This document shows positions 18,239-27,150 of a stretch of DNA of 55,459 bases, one piece after another. The stretch is from CAYLNL01 sp964385175 (GTDB lineage Bacteria; Bacteroidota; Bacteroidia; Flavobacteriales; Flavobacteriaceae). The translations under genes were made by a program, and so were the position numbers. The DNA lies in contig CAYLNL010000015.1 in NCBI GenBank assembly GCA_964385175.1, forward strand, positions 1 to 55,459, in the 5' to 3' direction. The notes under the pieces were generated by a model, which saw only the letters and a program-made list of their open reading frames with translations, was not told where the DNA came from and did not search any database. The stretch's first letter is position 1. The number at the start of each line of letters is the position of its first letter.

Positions 18239-19516
18239 TTAATAATGACACTTGCCACATTCCAGCCCGCCCATTTGGGCTGCGGTGAGTTTTTCTACGC
18301 CGTATTTTTTGGATAGCTCGGCGTGGATTTTTTCGTAATAGGCATTGCCTTCTATTTGTATGTTGGTTTCGCGGTGGCAGGTTACGCACCAACCCATAGT
18401 TAAAGGAGCGTGTTGGTACACAATTTCCATTTCTTCCACAGGTCCGTGGCAGGTTTGGCAGGCTACGCCAGCTACCGTTACGTGTTGGGCATGGTTAAAG
18501 TAGGCAAAATCGGGCAGGTTGTGAATGCGTACCCATTTTACAGGCTCAGCCTTATTAGTATAGTTTTGGGTGGCGGCATCCCAGCCTACGGCTTTATAGA
18601 GTTTTTGGATTTCGTTGTCGTAAAAGGCTTTGGTGTAGCCGTTTTGGAGGTCTTCTTCGCCCTTGTATTCGCCAATGTATTTATGGCAGTTCATACACAC
18701 ATTTAAGGAGGGAATACCAGAAGTTTTAGAAACACGGGCGGAGGAGTGACAGTATTGGCAATCTATTTTGTTGGCGCCGGCGTGTATTTTGTGAGAAAAA
18801 TGAATGGGTTGTATGGGCATATAGCCTTGGTCAACCCCTATTTGCATTAAATACCCATACGCATAGTATGCAGAGGCGAGCAACAGGAATATGGCCGTAA
18901 CGAGTACGAGGAACTGGTTTTGGGCGAAGGCTTTCCAAAGAGGAAGGCGTTTTTCTTTTTCGGGAATTTCTACGCCTTTGGCTTTGGCGATGTTACGGAG
19001 GGTGCGGTTTACTAATATGAGAACAATGACTAATACCAATAACACAAATACACCAATGGCGAGGATGAGTTGGTTGGAAGCTCCCGAGGGAGCAGGCTCT
19101 CCGCCAGGGAGGGATCCATTTGCAGCTACAGCAGGTTCTTCTTTGGGCTGCATGGTATAGGCGATGACGTTGTCTATATCTTCGTTGGTGAGTTGGGGAA
19201 AGGCAGTCATCACGGAGCCTTTGTACTCAGTGAAAATGGCAACCGCCTGGGCGTCTCCCGATTTCACGACAGCAGAACTGTTATGAACCCAGTTATAAAT
19301 CCATTCTTTATCATATTTATCACCTACGCCGCGCAAAGCGGGGCCGGTCATTCGCTTATCTAAACTGTGGCAAGAGGCGCAATTGGCATTGAACAGGGTT
19401 TTTCCTTTCACAGGGTCGCCCTGTTGGGCATATAGAAAGGTTGAGCAAATGAGTGAGAAAATGAGTCCGATGCTTAGGATTTTCGGATGTACAGTGCGGT
19501 GTATCGCCTTTCTCAT
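18239..19516 (-). CDS. actA: Alternative complex III subunit ActA (multihaem cytochrome c)
   Basis: This 425-residue protein starts the act operon. It has a signal peptide, a monohaem cytochrome c domain with CASCHSLDKRMTGPALRG near residue 46, a membrane anchor at about 150-168, a second helix at about 203-222, and then a c3-like pentahaem domain with CQYCH, CMNCH, CQTCH, CVTCH and CGKCH. That makes six CxxCH motifs. It supplies the haem wire of ACIII. The extra N-terminal monohaem domain is usual in Bacteroidota ActA. Transcription probably starts from the TAnnTTTG box about 75 bases upstream. Confidence 0.92.
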   Translation of the reverse strand: MRKAIHRTVHPKILSIGLIFSLICSTFLYAQQGDPVKGKTLFNANCASCHSLDKRMTGPALRGVGDKYDKEWIYNWVHNSSAVVKSGDAQAVAIFTEYKGSVMTAFPQLTNEDIDNVIAYTMQPKEEPAVAANGSLPGGEPAPSGASNQLILAIGVFVLLVLVIVLILVNRTLRNIAKAKGVEIPEKEKRLPLWKAFAQNQFLVLVTAIFLLLASAYYAYGYLMQIGVDQGYMPIQPIHFSHKIHAGANKIDCQYCHSSARVSKTSGIPSLNVCMNCHKYIGEYKGEEDLQNGYTKAFYDNEIQKLYKAVGWDAATQNYTNKAEPVKWVRIHNLPDFAYFNHAQHVTVAGVACQTCHGPVEEMEIVYQHAPLTMGWCVTCHRETNIQIEGNAYYEKIHAELSKKYGVEKLTAAQMGGLECGKCHY

Positions 19517-19591
19517 AGTAAAGTGTCCGTTAACTGTATGAATGATAGGGAATTTTTATTATCGCTATCGTTCAGTAATTTTTTCGGGATA

Positions 19592-19599
19592 CAAAAGTA
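19592..19599 (-). promoter_or_regulatory. Promoter box of the act-cox operon
   Basis: On the minus strand TACTTTTG matches the TAnnTTTG -7 consensus, 76 bases before the actA ATG, with a T-rich run about 17 bases further upstream as a possible -33 element. Confidence 0.5.
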
Positions 19600-19695
19600 T
19601 AACGTAGAGTTGATATGAAAAATAGTTAAAGAAAGTTAATTTGTAATTTATATTCATTCTAAATAATGAATAGTCGCTATTCCAACGAGATAGGT

Positions 19696-19703
19696 TATTT
19701 TTG
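19696..19703 (+). promoter_or_regulatory. Promoter box of the SPOR-domain gene
   Basis: TATTTTTG fits TAnnTTTG and lies 18 bases before the ATG at 19722. It overlaps an in-frame TTG at 19701, which argues against that TTG as the start codon. Confidence 0.5.
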
Positions 19704-19721
19704 TGCAGAATTTCTTATGCT

Positions 19722-20111
19722 ATGAACTATATTAATAAAAGGAAAATGAGTTTTTATTCGTGGATGTTTTTTGCCATGGTATTCCCTTTATATATGTGGT
19801 CGCAGGAAGGCATGGTGCAGATTGAACAGGATGGCAGGATTGACCAGTTGCTGGCGATTAAAAAAAATTTGAATAGGACTGATTATGGAGAAAAGCGCTA
19901 TCGCATACAAATATATAATGGCACGCTACTGGGAGCACGGGAAGAAGTAGCTCGTTTTAAAGAGGTGTTTCCAACTCTAACTTGCGAAATTCGGTTTGAA
20001 ACACCTAATTATAAGGTATGGGCGGGAAAATACCGCACCAAATTAGAAGCAGAACGCTACCTGGCGTTGATACGGAAAAACTACCCGTATAGTTTTATGT
20101 TATTGCCTTAG
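19722..20111 (+). CDS. Small secreted SPOR-domain protein
   Basis: The 129-residue product has an N-terminal hydrophobic signal (about residues 9-27, ending SQEG) and a C-terminal SPOR-like domain (YRIQIYNGTLLGAREEVARF, then YKVWAGKYRTKLEAERYLALI). SPOR domains bind denuded peptidoglycan, so the protein probably sits in the periplasm, anchored or soluble. It diverges from the act operon, with its own promoter box. I start at ATG 19722 and not the upstream TTG because the latter falls within the promoter box. Confidence 0.72.
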   Translation: MNYINKRKMSFYSWMFFAMVFPLYMWSQEGMVQIEQDGRIDQLLAIKKNLNRTDYGEKRYRIQIYNGTLLGAREEVARFKEVFPTLTCEIRFETPNYKVWAGKYRTKLEAERYLALIRKNYPYSFMLLP

Positions 20112-20141
20112 TGCGTATTGATTTTTGTATAAGGTTTTTCC

Positions 20142-21227
20142 TTAATCAAAATAACTAAAACTACTGCCGGCCTTTAGATTCAATAGGGTTTCATAGATGA
20201 GCCGTATCACATTTTCTACATCGGTTTTATGAACCATCTCTACAGTGGTGTGCATGTAGCGAAGGGGTAAGGAGATAAGACAGGAGGCTACGCCACCGTT
20301 GCTGTAGGCAAAAGAGTCGGTATCGGTTCCGGTGGTTCGGGAGGAAGCCATGCGTTGGAAAGGAATTTTTTTGGCTTCGGCAGTTTCTATTACCAGTTCG
20401 CGCAATTTGTTTTGCACTGCCGGGGCGTAGGATATTACAGGTCCTTTACCTATTTCTATATGCCCCTCTTTCTTTTTGTCTATCATAGGAGTGGTAGTGT
20501 CATGGCATACATCGGTAACAACGGCTACATTAGGTTTAATGGTTTGAGTAATCATTTCCGCCCCGCGCAAGCCAATTTCTTCCTGTACAGAATTGGTAAT
20601 ATACAAGCCGTAGGGGAGTTTTACCTGGTTTTTGTGAAGTAGCCGGGCTACTTCAGCTATCATAAACCCGCCAATGCGGTTATCTATAGCCCTGCATATA
20701 AATTTATCAGAATTGAGGGTATAAAATTTGTCTGGGTAGGTGATAACGCAACCTACATGAACGCCCATTTTTTCTACTTCGGCTTTGTCTTTGGCGCCAA
20801 TATCTATGAAAATATTTTCGAGTGTAGGGGGTTCTTCTTTCGCTTTGTCGCGTACATGTATGGCAGGCCAGCCAAAAACCCCTTGCACTATGCCTTTTTT
20901 GGTATGAATGTTCACCCATTTAGAAGGAGCAATCTGGTGGTCGCTGCCACCGTTGCGTATAACATATATCAACCCATTATCGGTAATATAATTCACATAC
21001 CACGAAATTTCATCAGAATGAGCCTCTATGACCACCTTGTAAGTTGCTTTTGGGTTTATTACCGCCACAGCCGTGCCATAGGTATCTGTTATAAAAGTAT
21101 CGGCATAGGGTTTCAGGTAGTGCATCCATAATTTCTGCCCTTCCCATTCATAACCGGTAGGAGAGGGGTTGTTAAGGTAATTTTCCAGGAAATCGATGGA
21201 TTTTTTGGTAAGAAGCGAAGTACTCAT
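20142..21227 (-). CDS. M42 family metallo-aminopeptidase
   Basis: This 361-residue enzyme belongs to the M42 (glutamyl/leucyl aminopeptidase, TET-type) family of di-zinc cytosolic peptidases that finish peptide breakdown. Expected ligands are visible: EAHSDEISW with the first His and Asp, CRAIDNRIGG with the bridging Asp, QEEIGLRGA with the catalytic and ligand Glu, VTDVCHDTT with an Asp, and YMHTTVEMV with the last His. No signal peptide. It is convergent with the SPOR gene and stands alone. Confidence 0.88.
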   Translation of the reverse strand: MSTSLLTKKSIDFLENYLNNPSPTGYEWEGQKLWMHYLKPYADTFITDTYGTAVAVINPKATYKVVIEAHSDEISWYVNYITDNGLIYVIRNGGSDHQIAPSKWVNIHTKKGIVQGVFGWPAIHVRDKAKEEPPTLENIFIDIGAKDKAEVEKMGVHVGCVITYPDKFYTLNSDKFICRAIDNRIGGFMIAEVARLLHKNQVKLPYGLYITNSVQEEIGLRGAEMITQTIKPNVAVVTDVCHDTTTPMIDKKKEGHIEIGKGPVISYAPAVQNKLRELVIETAEAKKIPFQRMASSRTTGTDTDSFAYSNGGVASCLISLPLRYMHTTVEMVHKTDVENVIRLIYETLLNLKAGSSFSYFD

Positions 21228-21324
21228 AGTAAGTATGATTTTTAGAGTGCGAAAATAACACTATTCTATCATCTTCCCAAAGAAAGGTAAGCTATATCTG
21301 CCTGAAAATTTACTTTGAAAAATA

Positions 21325-21912
21325 CTATGAACGGTTTATGAGGCGCGCTATATACTTCCCAATGATGTCAAACTCCAGGTTTACCACTGTTCCCGTGCGG
21401 TAGTATTTAAAACACGTATGTTCGTAAGTATAAGGAATGATGGCTACGCTAAACACCCCTTTACCCGAATCTACCACCGTGAGACTCACCCCATCTACTG
21501 TAATGGAACCCTTCGGAACACTAATGTTTCCTGATGAAACTTCGTATTGAAAACTAAATAGCCGGTTTCCTTTTTCATCTTCTATATTACTACATATCCC
21601 TGTTTGGTCTATATGCCCCTGCACGAGGTGCCCATCCACCCGGTCGCCCAATCGCATAGACCGCTCTAAGTTCACGGGACTTCCTTCGGCAAGCAGCCCC
21701 AGGTTCGTGCAACGGAGGGTTTCCCCGATAGCGGTTACCGTATATGCCCTTTCTCGTACCTCTGTTACCGTTAGGCAAGTCCCGTTGTGCATCACACTCT
21801 GGTCAGGTTTCAGCTCGTTCGCCCAGGGCGCTTCTATGGTGAAATGAACCAAATCGGTTTCCCGCGCTACCCGCAAAACCTTTCCTACCGTTTCTACAAT
21901 TCCCGTAAACAT
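21325..21912 (-). CDS. ribE: Riboflavin synthase
   Basis: This 195-residue protein dismutates two 6,7-dimethyl-8-ribityllumazines to riboflavin. It begins with the near-invariant MFTGIVETVG and shows the two lumazine-synthase-like barrels: LNxTCL-type CLTV in the first half (MHNGTCLTVTEV), and GSITVDGVSLTV in the second. I choose ATG 21912 over one 12 bases upstream since family members start at MFTGI. It is divergent from pdxA; no other rib gene is nearby. Confidence 0.92.
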   Translation of the reverse strand: MFTGIVETVGKVLRVARETDLVHFTIEAPWANELKPDQSVMHNGTCLTVTEVRERAYTVTAIGETLRCTNLGLLAEGSPVNLERSMRLGDRVDGHLVQGHIDQTGICSNIEDEKGNRLFSFQYEVSSGNISVPKGSITVDGVSLTVVDSGKGVFSVAIIPYTYEHTCFKYYRTGTVVNLEFDIIGKYIARLINRS

Positions 21913-22013
21913 ATTCTTCGGCAATTCGTTATTTTTGTTCCCCGTGCAAGATAAGCCGAAGATTGCAAGTGAAAAAACATGGAAATAATTTTTTATAAAC
22001 CTGTTACTAAAAT

Positions 22014-23081
22014 ATGAGCCAGCCAGATAAGAAAATACGGGTAGGCATCTCCGTAGGAGATATTACCGGGATAGGGATAGAAGTGATTCTGAAGACGTTT
22101 GAAGACCCGCGCATGTTAGAGTTTTGCACTCCCATTGTGTTTGGGTCTGTAAAAACGCTTTCCTTTCAACGAAAGCATCTCGGGTTAACTACTGATTTCA
22201 GAGGTATTGATGCTATTTCTCATGCGATTGATGGAAAAATGAATGTGTTGAGTATATGGAAAGAGCACCCGGATATGGAGTTTGGAAAACCCACCCAAAC
22301 CAGCGGAACACTTGCAATACAATCGCTCAAAGCAGCTACAGAGGCTCTGAAAAACGATGTTGTAGATGTATTGGTAACAGCCCCTATTAGCAAACATAAT
22401 ATTCAATCGGAAGATTTTTCCTTCCCCGGGCATACGGGTTACTTAGCGAGTGTTTTTAAAGGAGAAAGCGTTATGTTTATGATAGCTGATTCGCTGAGAA
22501 TAGCCCTCCTCACAGATCATATAGCCATAAAAGAAGTGGCAGATGCCATTACTCCCGAACTCATTGAAAGAAAACTACAATATGTTCACCACTCGCTGAT
22601 ACAAGATTTTCAGGTGATACGCCCTAAAATAGCTTTTTTGGGAATTAACCCCCATAGTGGCGACGAAGGTGTTATTGGGCAGGAAGATGAAAAGGTTATG
22701 AAACCAGCTATTAAGAAAATGTTCGATAGTGGTAAGCTGGTTTTTGGCCCATATCCGGCCGATAGCTTCTTTGGTTCCGAAAATTATAAAAAGTTCGATG
22801 CAGTAGTCGCCGCTTACCATGACCAGGGCTTGATTCCTTTTAAAACACTGGCTTTTGGAAGAGGCGTTAACTATACTGCCGGGCTGCGAAAAATACGAAC
22901 TTCACCCGACCATGGAACAGCTTATGAAATAGCTGGCAAAGGAGAGGCAAATGTAGCTTCGTTCCAGGAAGCTGTTTTTTTAGCGCTGGAAATTTTCAAA
23001 AACAGGGAGCGCTACAAGGCAAACAAAGCTAACCCCCTGTCATTTTCACGGGAGCGGGAGAGTGATAAAAAATCTGATTAG
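22014..23081 (+). CDS. pdxA: 4-hydroxythreonine-4-phosphate dehydrogenase PdxA
   Basis: PdxA oxidises 4-phosphohydroxythreonine with NAD in the DXP-dependent pyridoxal phosphate pathway. The 355-residue protein shows the early VGISVGDITGIGIEVILK segment, TAPISKHNIQ, the metal-binding FPGHTGYLA, and the C-terminal AAYHDQGLIPFKTLAF and SPDHGTAYEIAG motifs of the family. A short charged tail (about 15 residues) extends past the usual end. It is followed 56 bases later by yceD and may be read with it. Confidence 0.93.
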   Translation: MSQPDKKIRVGISVGDITGIGIEVILKTFEDPRMLEFCTPIVFGSVKTLSFQRKHLGLTTDFRGIDAISHAIDGKMNVLSIWKEHPDMEFGKPTQTSGTLAIQSLKAATEALKNDVVDVLVTAPISKHNIQSEDFSFPGHTGYLASVFKGESVMFMIADSLRIALLTDHIAIKEVADAITPELIERKLQYVHHSLIQDFQVIRPKIAFLGINPHSGDEGVIGQEDEKVMKPAIKKMFDSGKLVFGPYPADSFFGSENYKKFDAVVAAYHDQGLIPFKTLAFGRGVNYTAGLRKIRTSPDHGTAYEIAGKGEANVASFQEAVFLALEIFKNRERYKANKANPLSFSRERESDKKSD

Positions 23082-23137
23082 CAATAAGGCATAATGTAAA
23101 AGTTTGTATCTTTACGCCCTCAAAATGAATTTTTACT

Positions 23138-23671
23138 ATGAAAGAGATAGAAGAATTCCGCATTTCCTTCGGTGGACTAAAGGATGGACGGCATTCATTC
23201 CATTATTTTATTGACCAGAAATTTTTTGAAACCTTTCAATATAACGAGTTTAATGGGGCAGCTATAGAAGTTACCGTATTTTTACAGAAAAATGCAACTT
23301 CCCTATCTCTTCGTTTTGAAGCTCAAGGAACGGTAAATGTATATTGTGATATATCTAACGAGCCTTATAATCAACCCATTAAAACCACTCTTAACCTTTT
23401 GGTTAAGTTTGGACAAATTTATAATGATGAAGACGATGCCGTTCTCATTATTCCCCATGGAACGCATCATATAGATATTGCTCAATATATTTATGAAATG
23501 ATTGTACTGGCAGTTCCTGCCAAGAAAATACATCCTGGAATTAAAGACGGCAGCCTCTCTTCTGATGTAGTTAAACTTCTCAAAAAACTACACCCTTCGA
23601 AAAATAAAACTGCCTTGCCAAAAACCGATCCCCGTTGGGATAGTTTAAAAAAATTAGTAACTGATAAATAA
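23138..23671 (+). CDS. yceD: YceD / DUF177 family protein
   Basis: This 177-residue protein precedes rpmF by 7 bases, the classic yceD-rpmF arrangement. DUF177 proteins are linked to 23S rRNA accumulation; in plants and E. coli they help large-subunit assembly. The fold core is visible in the middle, though the usual CxxC-type pair is reduced to a single Cys (VYCDISNEPYNQPI). A TATCTTTAC box about 25 bases upstream resembles a -7 element. The assignment rests on gene order plus family pattern. Confidence 0.8.
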   Translation: MKEIEEFRISFGGLKDGRHSFHYFIDQKFFETFQYNEFNGAAIEVTVFLQKNATSLSLRFEAQGTVNVYCDISNEPYNQPIKTTLNLLVKFGQIYNDEDDAVLIIPHGTHHIDIAQYIYEMIVLAVPAKKIHPGIKDGSLSSDVVKLLKKLHPSKNKTALPKTDPRWDSLKKLVTDK

Positions 23672-23678
23672 TCACAAT

Positions 23679-23873
23679 ATGCCACATCCTAAAAGAAGAC
23701 ACTCCAGCACCCGGAGAGATAAAAGAAGAACTCACCAGAAAGCCGCTGTTCCCCAGATAGCCACCGACCCTGTAACCGGTGAATCACATGTATATCACCG
23801 CGCTCATTGGCACGAAGGTAAATTATATTATCGCGGGCAAGTCCTTATAGACGATACAGAATCTAACGCATAA
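23679..23873 (+). CDS. rpmF: 50S ribosomal protein L32, zinc-free form
   Basis: The 64-residue product opens with MPHPKRRHSSTRRDKRRTHQ, diagnostic for L32. The usual C-terminal half with CxxC...CxxC zinc ligands is replaced by SHVYHRAHWHEGKLYYRGQ with no Cys at all, so this is a Cys-minus form. Histidines occupy part of that region. It lies between yceD and fabH in a conserved order. Confidence 0.93.
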   Translation: MPHPKRRHSSTRRDKRRTHQKAAVPQIATDPVTGESHVYHRAHWHEGKLYYRGQVLIDDTESNA

Positions 23874-23993
23874 CTTTTTTTCATGGCGATTAAAGAATAT
23901 ACATCTTCCAGAGATTTTAAAATAAAATCTGACGGAATTTTTATGTGTCTATTTTTTTTAGCTCATCCTGGTAAAAAAACCCGCTAATTATTT

Positions 23994-24995
23994 ATGAATA
24001 AAATAACAGCAGCCATTACCGCTGTAGGTGCGTATGTACCAGATTATATACTCACCAACCATATTCTGGAGACAATGGTAGATACTAACGATGAGTGGAT
24101 TACCTCCCGAACTGGTATTAAAGAACGGCGTATTCTTAAAGAAGAAGGAGCAGGAACCTCTTATATGGCCATTCGGGCTGCCAATAATCTTATACAAAAA
24201 AAAGGCATAGACCCTGCTGAAATAGATTTAGTAATTGTAGCCACCACTACGCCCGATATGCCCGTAGCGGCTACCGCCGTTTACACAGCTACTCAAATAG
24301 GTGCTACAAATGCTTTTGGGTATGATTTGCAGGCAGCCTGCTCCGGGTTTTTATTTGGCATGTCTGCTGCTGCCAGTTATGTAGCATCCGGAAAATACAA
24401 AAAAGTGCTACTCATAGGCGCCGATAAAATGTCTTCTATCATTGATTATACCGACCGGGCTACCTGTATTATTTTTGGCGATGGCGCTGGCGCTGTCTTG
24501 TTTGAACCCAACTATGAAAATATGGGACTCCGGGATGAGTGCCTTCGCAGCGATGGAATAGGCAGGAATTTCCTGAAAATAGATGCTGGCGGTTCTATAT
24601 TGCCTGCCTCGGAAGAAACCGTGAAAAACAAACAACATTACGTTTTCCAGGATGGAAAAACCGTATTTAAGTTTGCCGTTTCCAATATGGCAGATGTATC
24701 TGAGTTAATTATGAAACGCAATGGACTTACCCATGACGAGGTGAACTGGTTAGTTCCCCACCAAGCCAATAAGCGAATTATAGATGCAACAGCCCAACGT
24801 ATGGGATTAAGCGATGAAAAGGTGATGATGAACATAGAAAAGTATGGAAATACCACCTCTGCAACCCTTCCTCTTTTATTGGCAGACTATGAACAGCGCC
24901 TTAAAAAAGGAGATAATTTAATCTTTGCCGCCTTTGGCGGAGGGTTTACCTGGGGCGCTATTTACCTGAAATGGGCGTATAATTTGAAAAACTAA
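23994..24995 (+). CDS. fabH: 3-oxoacyl-ACP synthase III
   Basis: FabH condenses acetyl-CoA with malonyl-ACP to start fatty acid synthesis. The 333-residue protein has the catalytic triad of the family: Cys in DLQAACSGFLF (about residue 116), His in WLVPHQANKRI (about 257), Asn in YGNTTSATLP (about 287), and the C-terminal GGGFTWGAI glycine loop. It belongs to a run yceD-rpmF-fabH-accB-accC on one strand, coupling initiation and malonyl-CoA supply. Confidence 0.93.
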   Translation: MNKITAAITAVGAYVPDYILTNHILETMVDTNDEWITSRTGIKERRILKEEGAGTSYMAIRAANNLIQKKGIDPAEIDLVIVATTTPDMPVAATAVYTATQIGATNAFGYDLQAACSGFLFGMSAAASYVASGKYKKVLLIGADKMSSIIDYTDRATCIIFGDGAGAVLFEPNYENMGLRDECLRSDGIGRNFLKIDAGGSILPASEETVKNKQHYVFQDGKTVFKFAVSNMADVSELIMKRNGLTHDEVNWLVPHQANKRIIDATAQRMGLSDEKVMMNIEKYGNTTSATLPLLLADYEQRLKKGDNLIFAAFGGGFTWGAIYLKWAYNLKN

Positions 24996-25016
24996 CATCA
25001 ACCAAAATAGCATAGC

Positions 25017-25493
25017 ATGAACTTAAAAGATATTCAAAACCTGATTAAATTTGTGGCGAAAGCCGAGGTGAGCGAAGTGAGCCTTGAAATGGATAACGTA
25101 AAGGTTACCATTAAAACCAATACGCCTTCTCCTAAAGGAGAAGTAACCTATATTCAACAAGCCCCCGTGAACATGGCGCCCCCTGCTATGGCAGCCCCGG
25201 CAGCTACAGCCCCTGTTAGCCCGGCGCCGGCCGCTGCTCAGGATACATCTAAGTACATTACCATAAAATCTCCTATGATTGGCACATTTTATAGGAAATC
25301 TGCTCCCGAAAAACCGGCTTTTGTAGAACCCGGCAGCGTTATCGCTAAGGGACAAGTACTTTGCGTTATTGAAGCCATGAAACTCTTTAATGAAATTGAG
25401 TCAGACCTTTCCGGCAAAATTGTAAAAATACTGGTGGAAGACGCTTCTCCTGTAGAGTTCGACCAGCCGCTATTCCTGGTAGAACCTTCCTAA
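25017..25493 (+). CDS. accB: Acetyl-CoA carboxylase biotin carboxyl carrier protein
   Basis: The 158-residue BCCP has an N-terminal segment (MNLKDIQNLIKF), a Pro/Ala-rich linker (about residues 50-78) and a biotinyl domain whose EAMKLFNEIE motif carries the biotinylated Lys near residue 122. It carries CO2 between AccC and the carboxyltransferase. It lies 21 bases after fabH and 65 before accC. Confidence 0.94.
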   Translation: MNLKDIQNLIKFVAKAEVSEVSLEMDNVKVTIKTNTPSPKGEVTYIQQAPVNMAPPAMAAPAATAPVSPAPAAAQDTSKYITIKSPMIGTFYRKSAPEKPAFVEPGSVIAKGQVLCVIEAMKLFNEIESDLSGKIVKILVEDASPVEFDQPLFLVEPS

Positions 25494-25558
25494 AACCCCA
25501 GGTAACTTTTGTGAAATTGTTCTGTAGCCTGAAACAGGTAACGCTAATTTAAAAGACC

Positions 25559-26911
25559 ATGTTTAAAAAAATACTCATAGCCAACCGGGGAGAAATTGCC
25601 CTTCGCATCATTAGAACCTGCCGCGAAATGGGCATTAAAACCGTTGCCGTCTATTCTACCGCCGATGCCGAAAGTTTGCACGTGCGGTTTGCAGACGAAG
25701 CGGTTTGTATTGGACCACCTCCCAGCAAAGACTCCTACTTGAAAATTCCCAATATCATTTCGGCAGCCGAGATTACCAATGCCGATGCCATTCATCCCGG
25801 GTATGGTTTTTTGTCTGAAAATGCCAAATTTTCCCGTATATGTGCCGAACACGGCATCAAATTCATAGGCGCCTCTGCCGAGCAAATTGACAAGATGGGC
25901 GATAAAGCTACCGCCAAAGCTACTATGAAGGAAGCAGGCGTACCGACCGTTCCTGGCTCAGATGGGTTATTAACCTCTCTACAACATGCCAGGAAATTAG
26001 CCAAAGAGGTAGGCTACCCGGTCATGCTCAAAGCAACCGCCGGAGGTGGCGGCAAGGGCATGCGCGCTGTTTGGAAAGAAGAAGATTTGGAAAAAGCCCT
26101 CGAAAGCGCCCAGCGCGAAGCCGGTGCCGCTTTTGGAAACGATGGGATGTACATGGAAAAACTCATTGAAGAACCCCGCCACATAGAAATCCAGGTAGTG
26201 GGCGACCAATATGGTAAGGCCTGTCATCTCTCGGAACGGGATTGCTCGGTACAACGACGGCACCAGAAACTGACGGAGGAAACGCCTTCGCCTTTTATGA
26301 CAGATGAACTCCGCGAAGCGATGGGAAAAGCTGCTGTAAAAGCCGCCGAGTACATTCAATACGAGGGCGCCGGCACGGTGGAGTTTTTGGTGGACAAGCA
26401 CCGCAATTTCTATTTTATGGAGATGAACACCCGTATCCAGGTAGAGCATCCCATCACAGAGCAGGTAATTGACTACGATTTAATCCGCGAGCAGATTTTA
26501 GTAGCCGCAGGCGTACCGATTTCAGGCAGGAATTACTTCCCGAAACTACATTCCATAGAGTGCCGTATCAATGCCGAAGACCCGTACAACGATTTTCGCC
26601 CTTCGCCGGGAAAAATCACTACGCTGCACGCTCCGGGCGGACACGGTGTTCGCTTGGATACCCACGTGTACAGCGGCTACGTGATACCGCCCTATTACGA
26701 TTCTATGATTGCCAAATTGATTACCACCGCTCAAACCCGCGAAGAAGCCATCAACAAAATGAAACGCGCCTTAGAAGAGTTTGTTATTGAAGGAATAAAA
26801 ACCACCATCCCGTTTCACCGGCAACTTATGGAACACCCCGATTATGTGGCGGGCAATTATACCACCAAGTTTATGGAAACCTTTAAACTGGCGCCCCCGA
26901 AAGAAGAATAG
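25559..26911 (+). CDS. accC: Acetyl-CoA carboxylase biotin carboxylase subunit
   Basis: This 450-residue ATP-grasp enzyme carboxylates the biotin on AccB. Visible motifs are ILIANRGEIALRIIRT at the start, the glycine loop ATAGGGGKGMRAVW (about 163-176), ERDCSVQRRHQKL, and EMNTRIQVEHPITE near residue 290 with the catalytic Glu and Arg. Its length is normal. It ends 65 bases before the tRNA-Pro gene that serves as island insertion site. Confidence 0.95.
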   Translation: MFKKILIANRGEIALRIIRTCREMGIKTVAVYSTADAESLHVRFADEAVCIGPPPSKDSYLKIPNIISAAEITNADAIHPGYGFLSENAKFSRICAEHGIKFIGASAEQIDKMGDKATAKATMKEAGVPTVPGSDGLLTSLQHARKLAKEVGYPVMLKATAGGGGKGMRAVWKEEDLEKALESAQREAGAAFGNDGMYMEKLIEEPRHIEIQVVGDQYGKACHLSERDCSVQRRHQKLTEETPSPFMTDELREAMGKAAVKAAEYIQYEGAGTVEFLVDKHRNFYFMEMNTRIQVEHPITEQVIDYDLIREQILVAAGVPISGRNYFPKLHSIECRINAEDPYNDFRPSPGKITTLHAPGGHGVRLDTHVYSGYVIPPYYDSMIAKLITTAQTREEAINKMKRALEEFVIEGIKTTIPFHRQLMEHPDYVAGNYTTKFMETFKLAPPKEE

Positions 26912-26976
26912 CGGGGAGGCCGCTTGTGCACACGCAGATGTGTAGGTGTATGTGCGGGCGTGAGGGCTAGTATCAT

Positions 26977-27051
26977 CGGGATGTAGCGCAGGCCGGTTAG
27001 CGCGCGTCGTTCGGGACGACGAGGCCGCTGGTTCGAATCCAGTCATCCCGA
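26977..27051 (+). tRNA. tRNA-Pro(CGG)
   Basis: A complete cloverleaf can be folded by hand: acceptor CGGGATG/CATCCCG, D-arm GCGC/GCGC, anticodon stem CGTCG/CGACG around loop TTCGGGA (anticodon CGG, proline), a five-base variable region, and T-arm GCTGG/CCAGT around TTCGAAT. The discriminator is A and CCA is not encoded. Its 3' half is repeated 1,880 bp downstream beyond the nuclease gene. Confidence 0.95.
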
Positions 27052-27055
27052 CTGG
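27011..27055 (+). repeat. attL-like direct repeat in the tRNA-Pro 3' half
   Basis: These 45 bases, from the anticodon loop to 4 bases past the tRNA end, recur at 28891-28935 with two mismatches (27012 C/G and 27034 C/A). Identity at the 3' side extends past the tRNA through CTGG and then stops, as expected for an attachment core. Confidence 0.8.
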
Positions 27056-27123
27056 TTTTTCTTGTGAAAGTGGGGTCTCAGAGGGTAAATGGTAATTTTC
27101 GCTCTTTTTGACTTTTTTAACAG

Positions 27124-27131
27124 TACCTTTG
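27124..27131 (+). promoter_or_regulatory. Promoter box of the island nuclease
   Basis: TACCTTTG is an exact TAnnTTTG match 20 bases before the ATG at 27151. It lies inside the island, so the gene should be expressed on its own and not by read-through from accC. Confidence 0.55.
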
Positions 27132-27150
27132 TACCGTATCATACCGCAAC

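Noticed and set aside
19701..19721. TTG start for the SPOR-domain gene
   Set aside because: The codon lies within the TATTTTTG promoter box; the ATG at 19722 gives a proper signal peptide.
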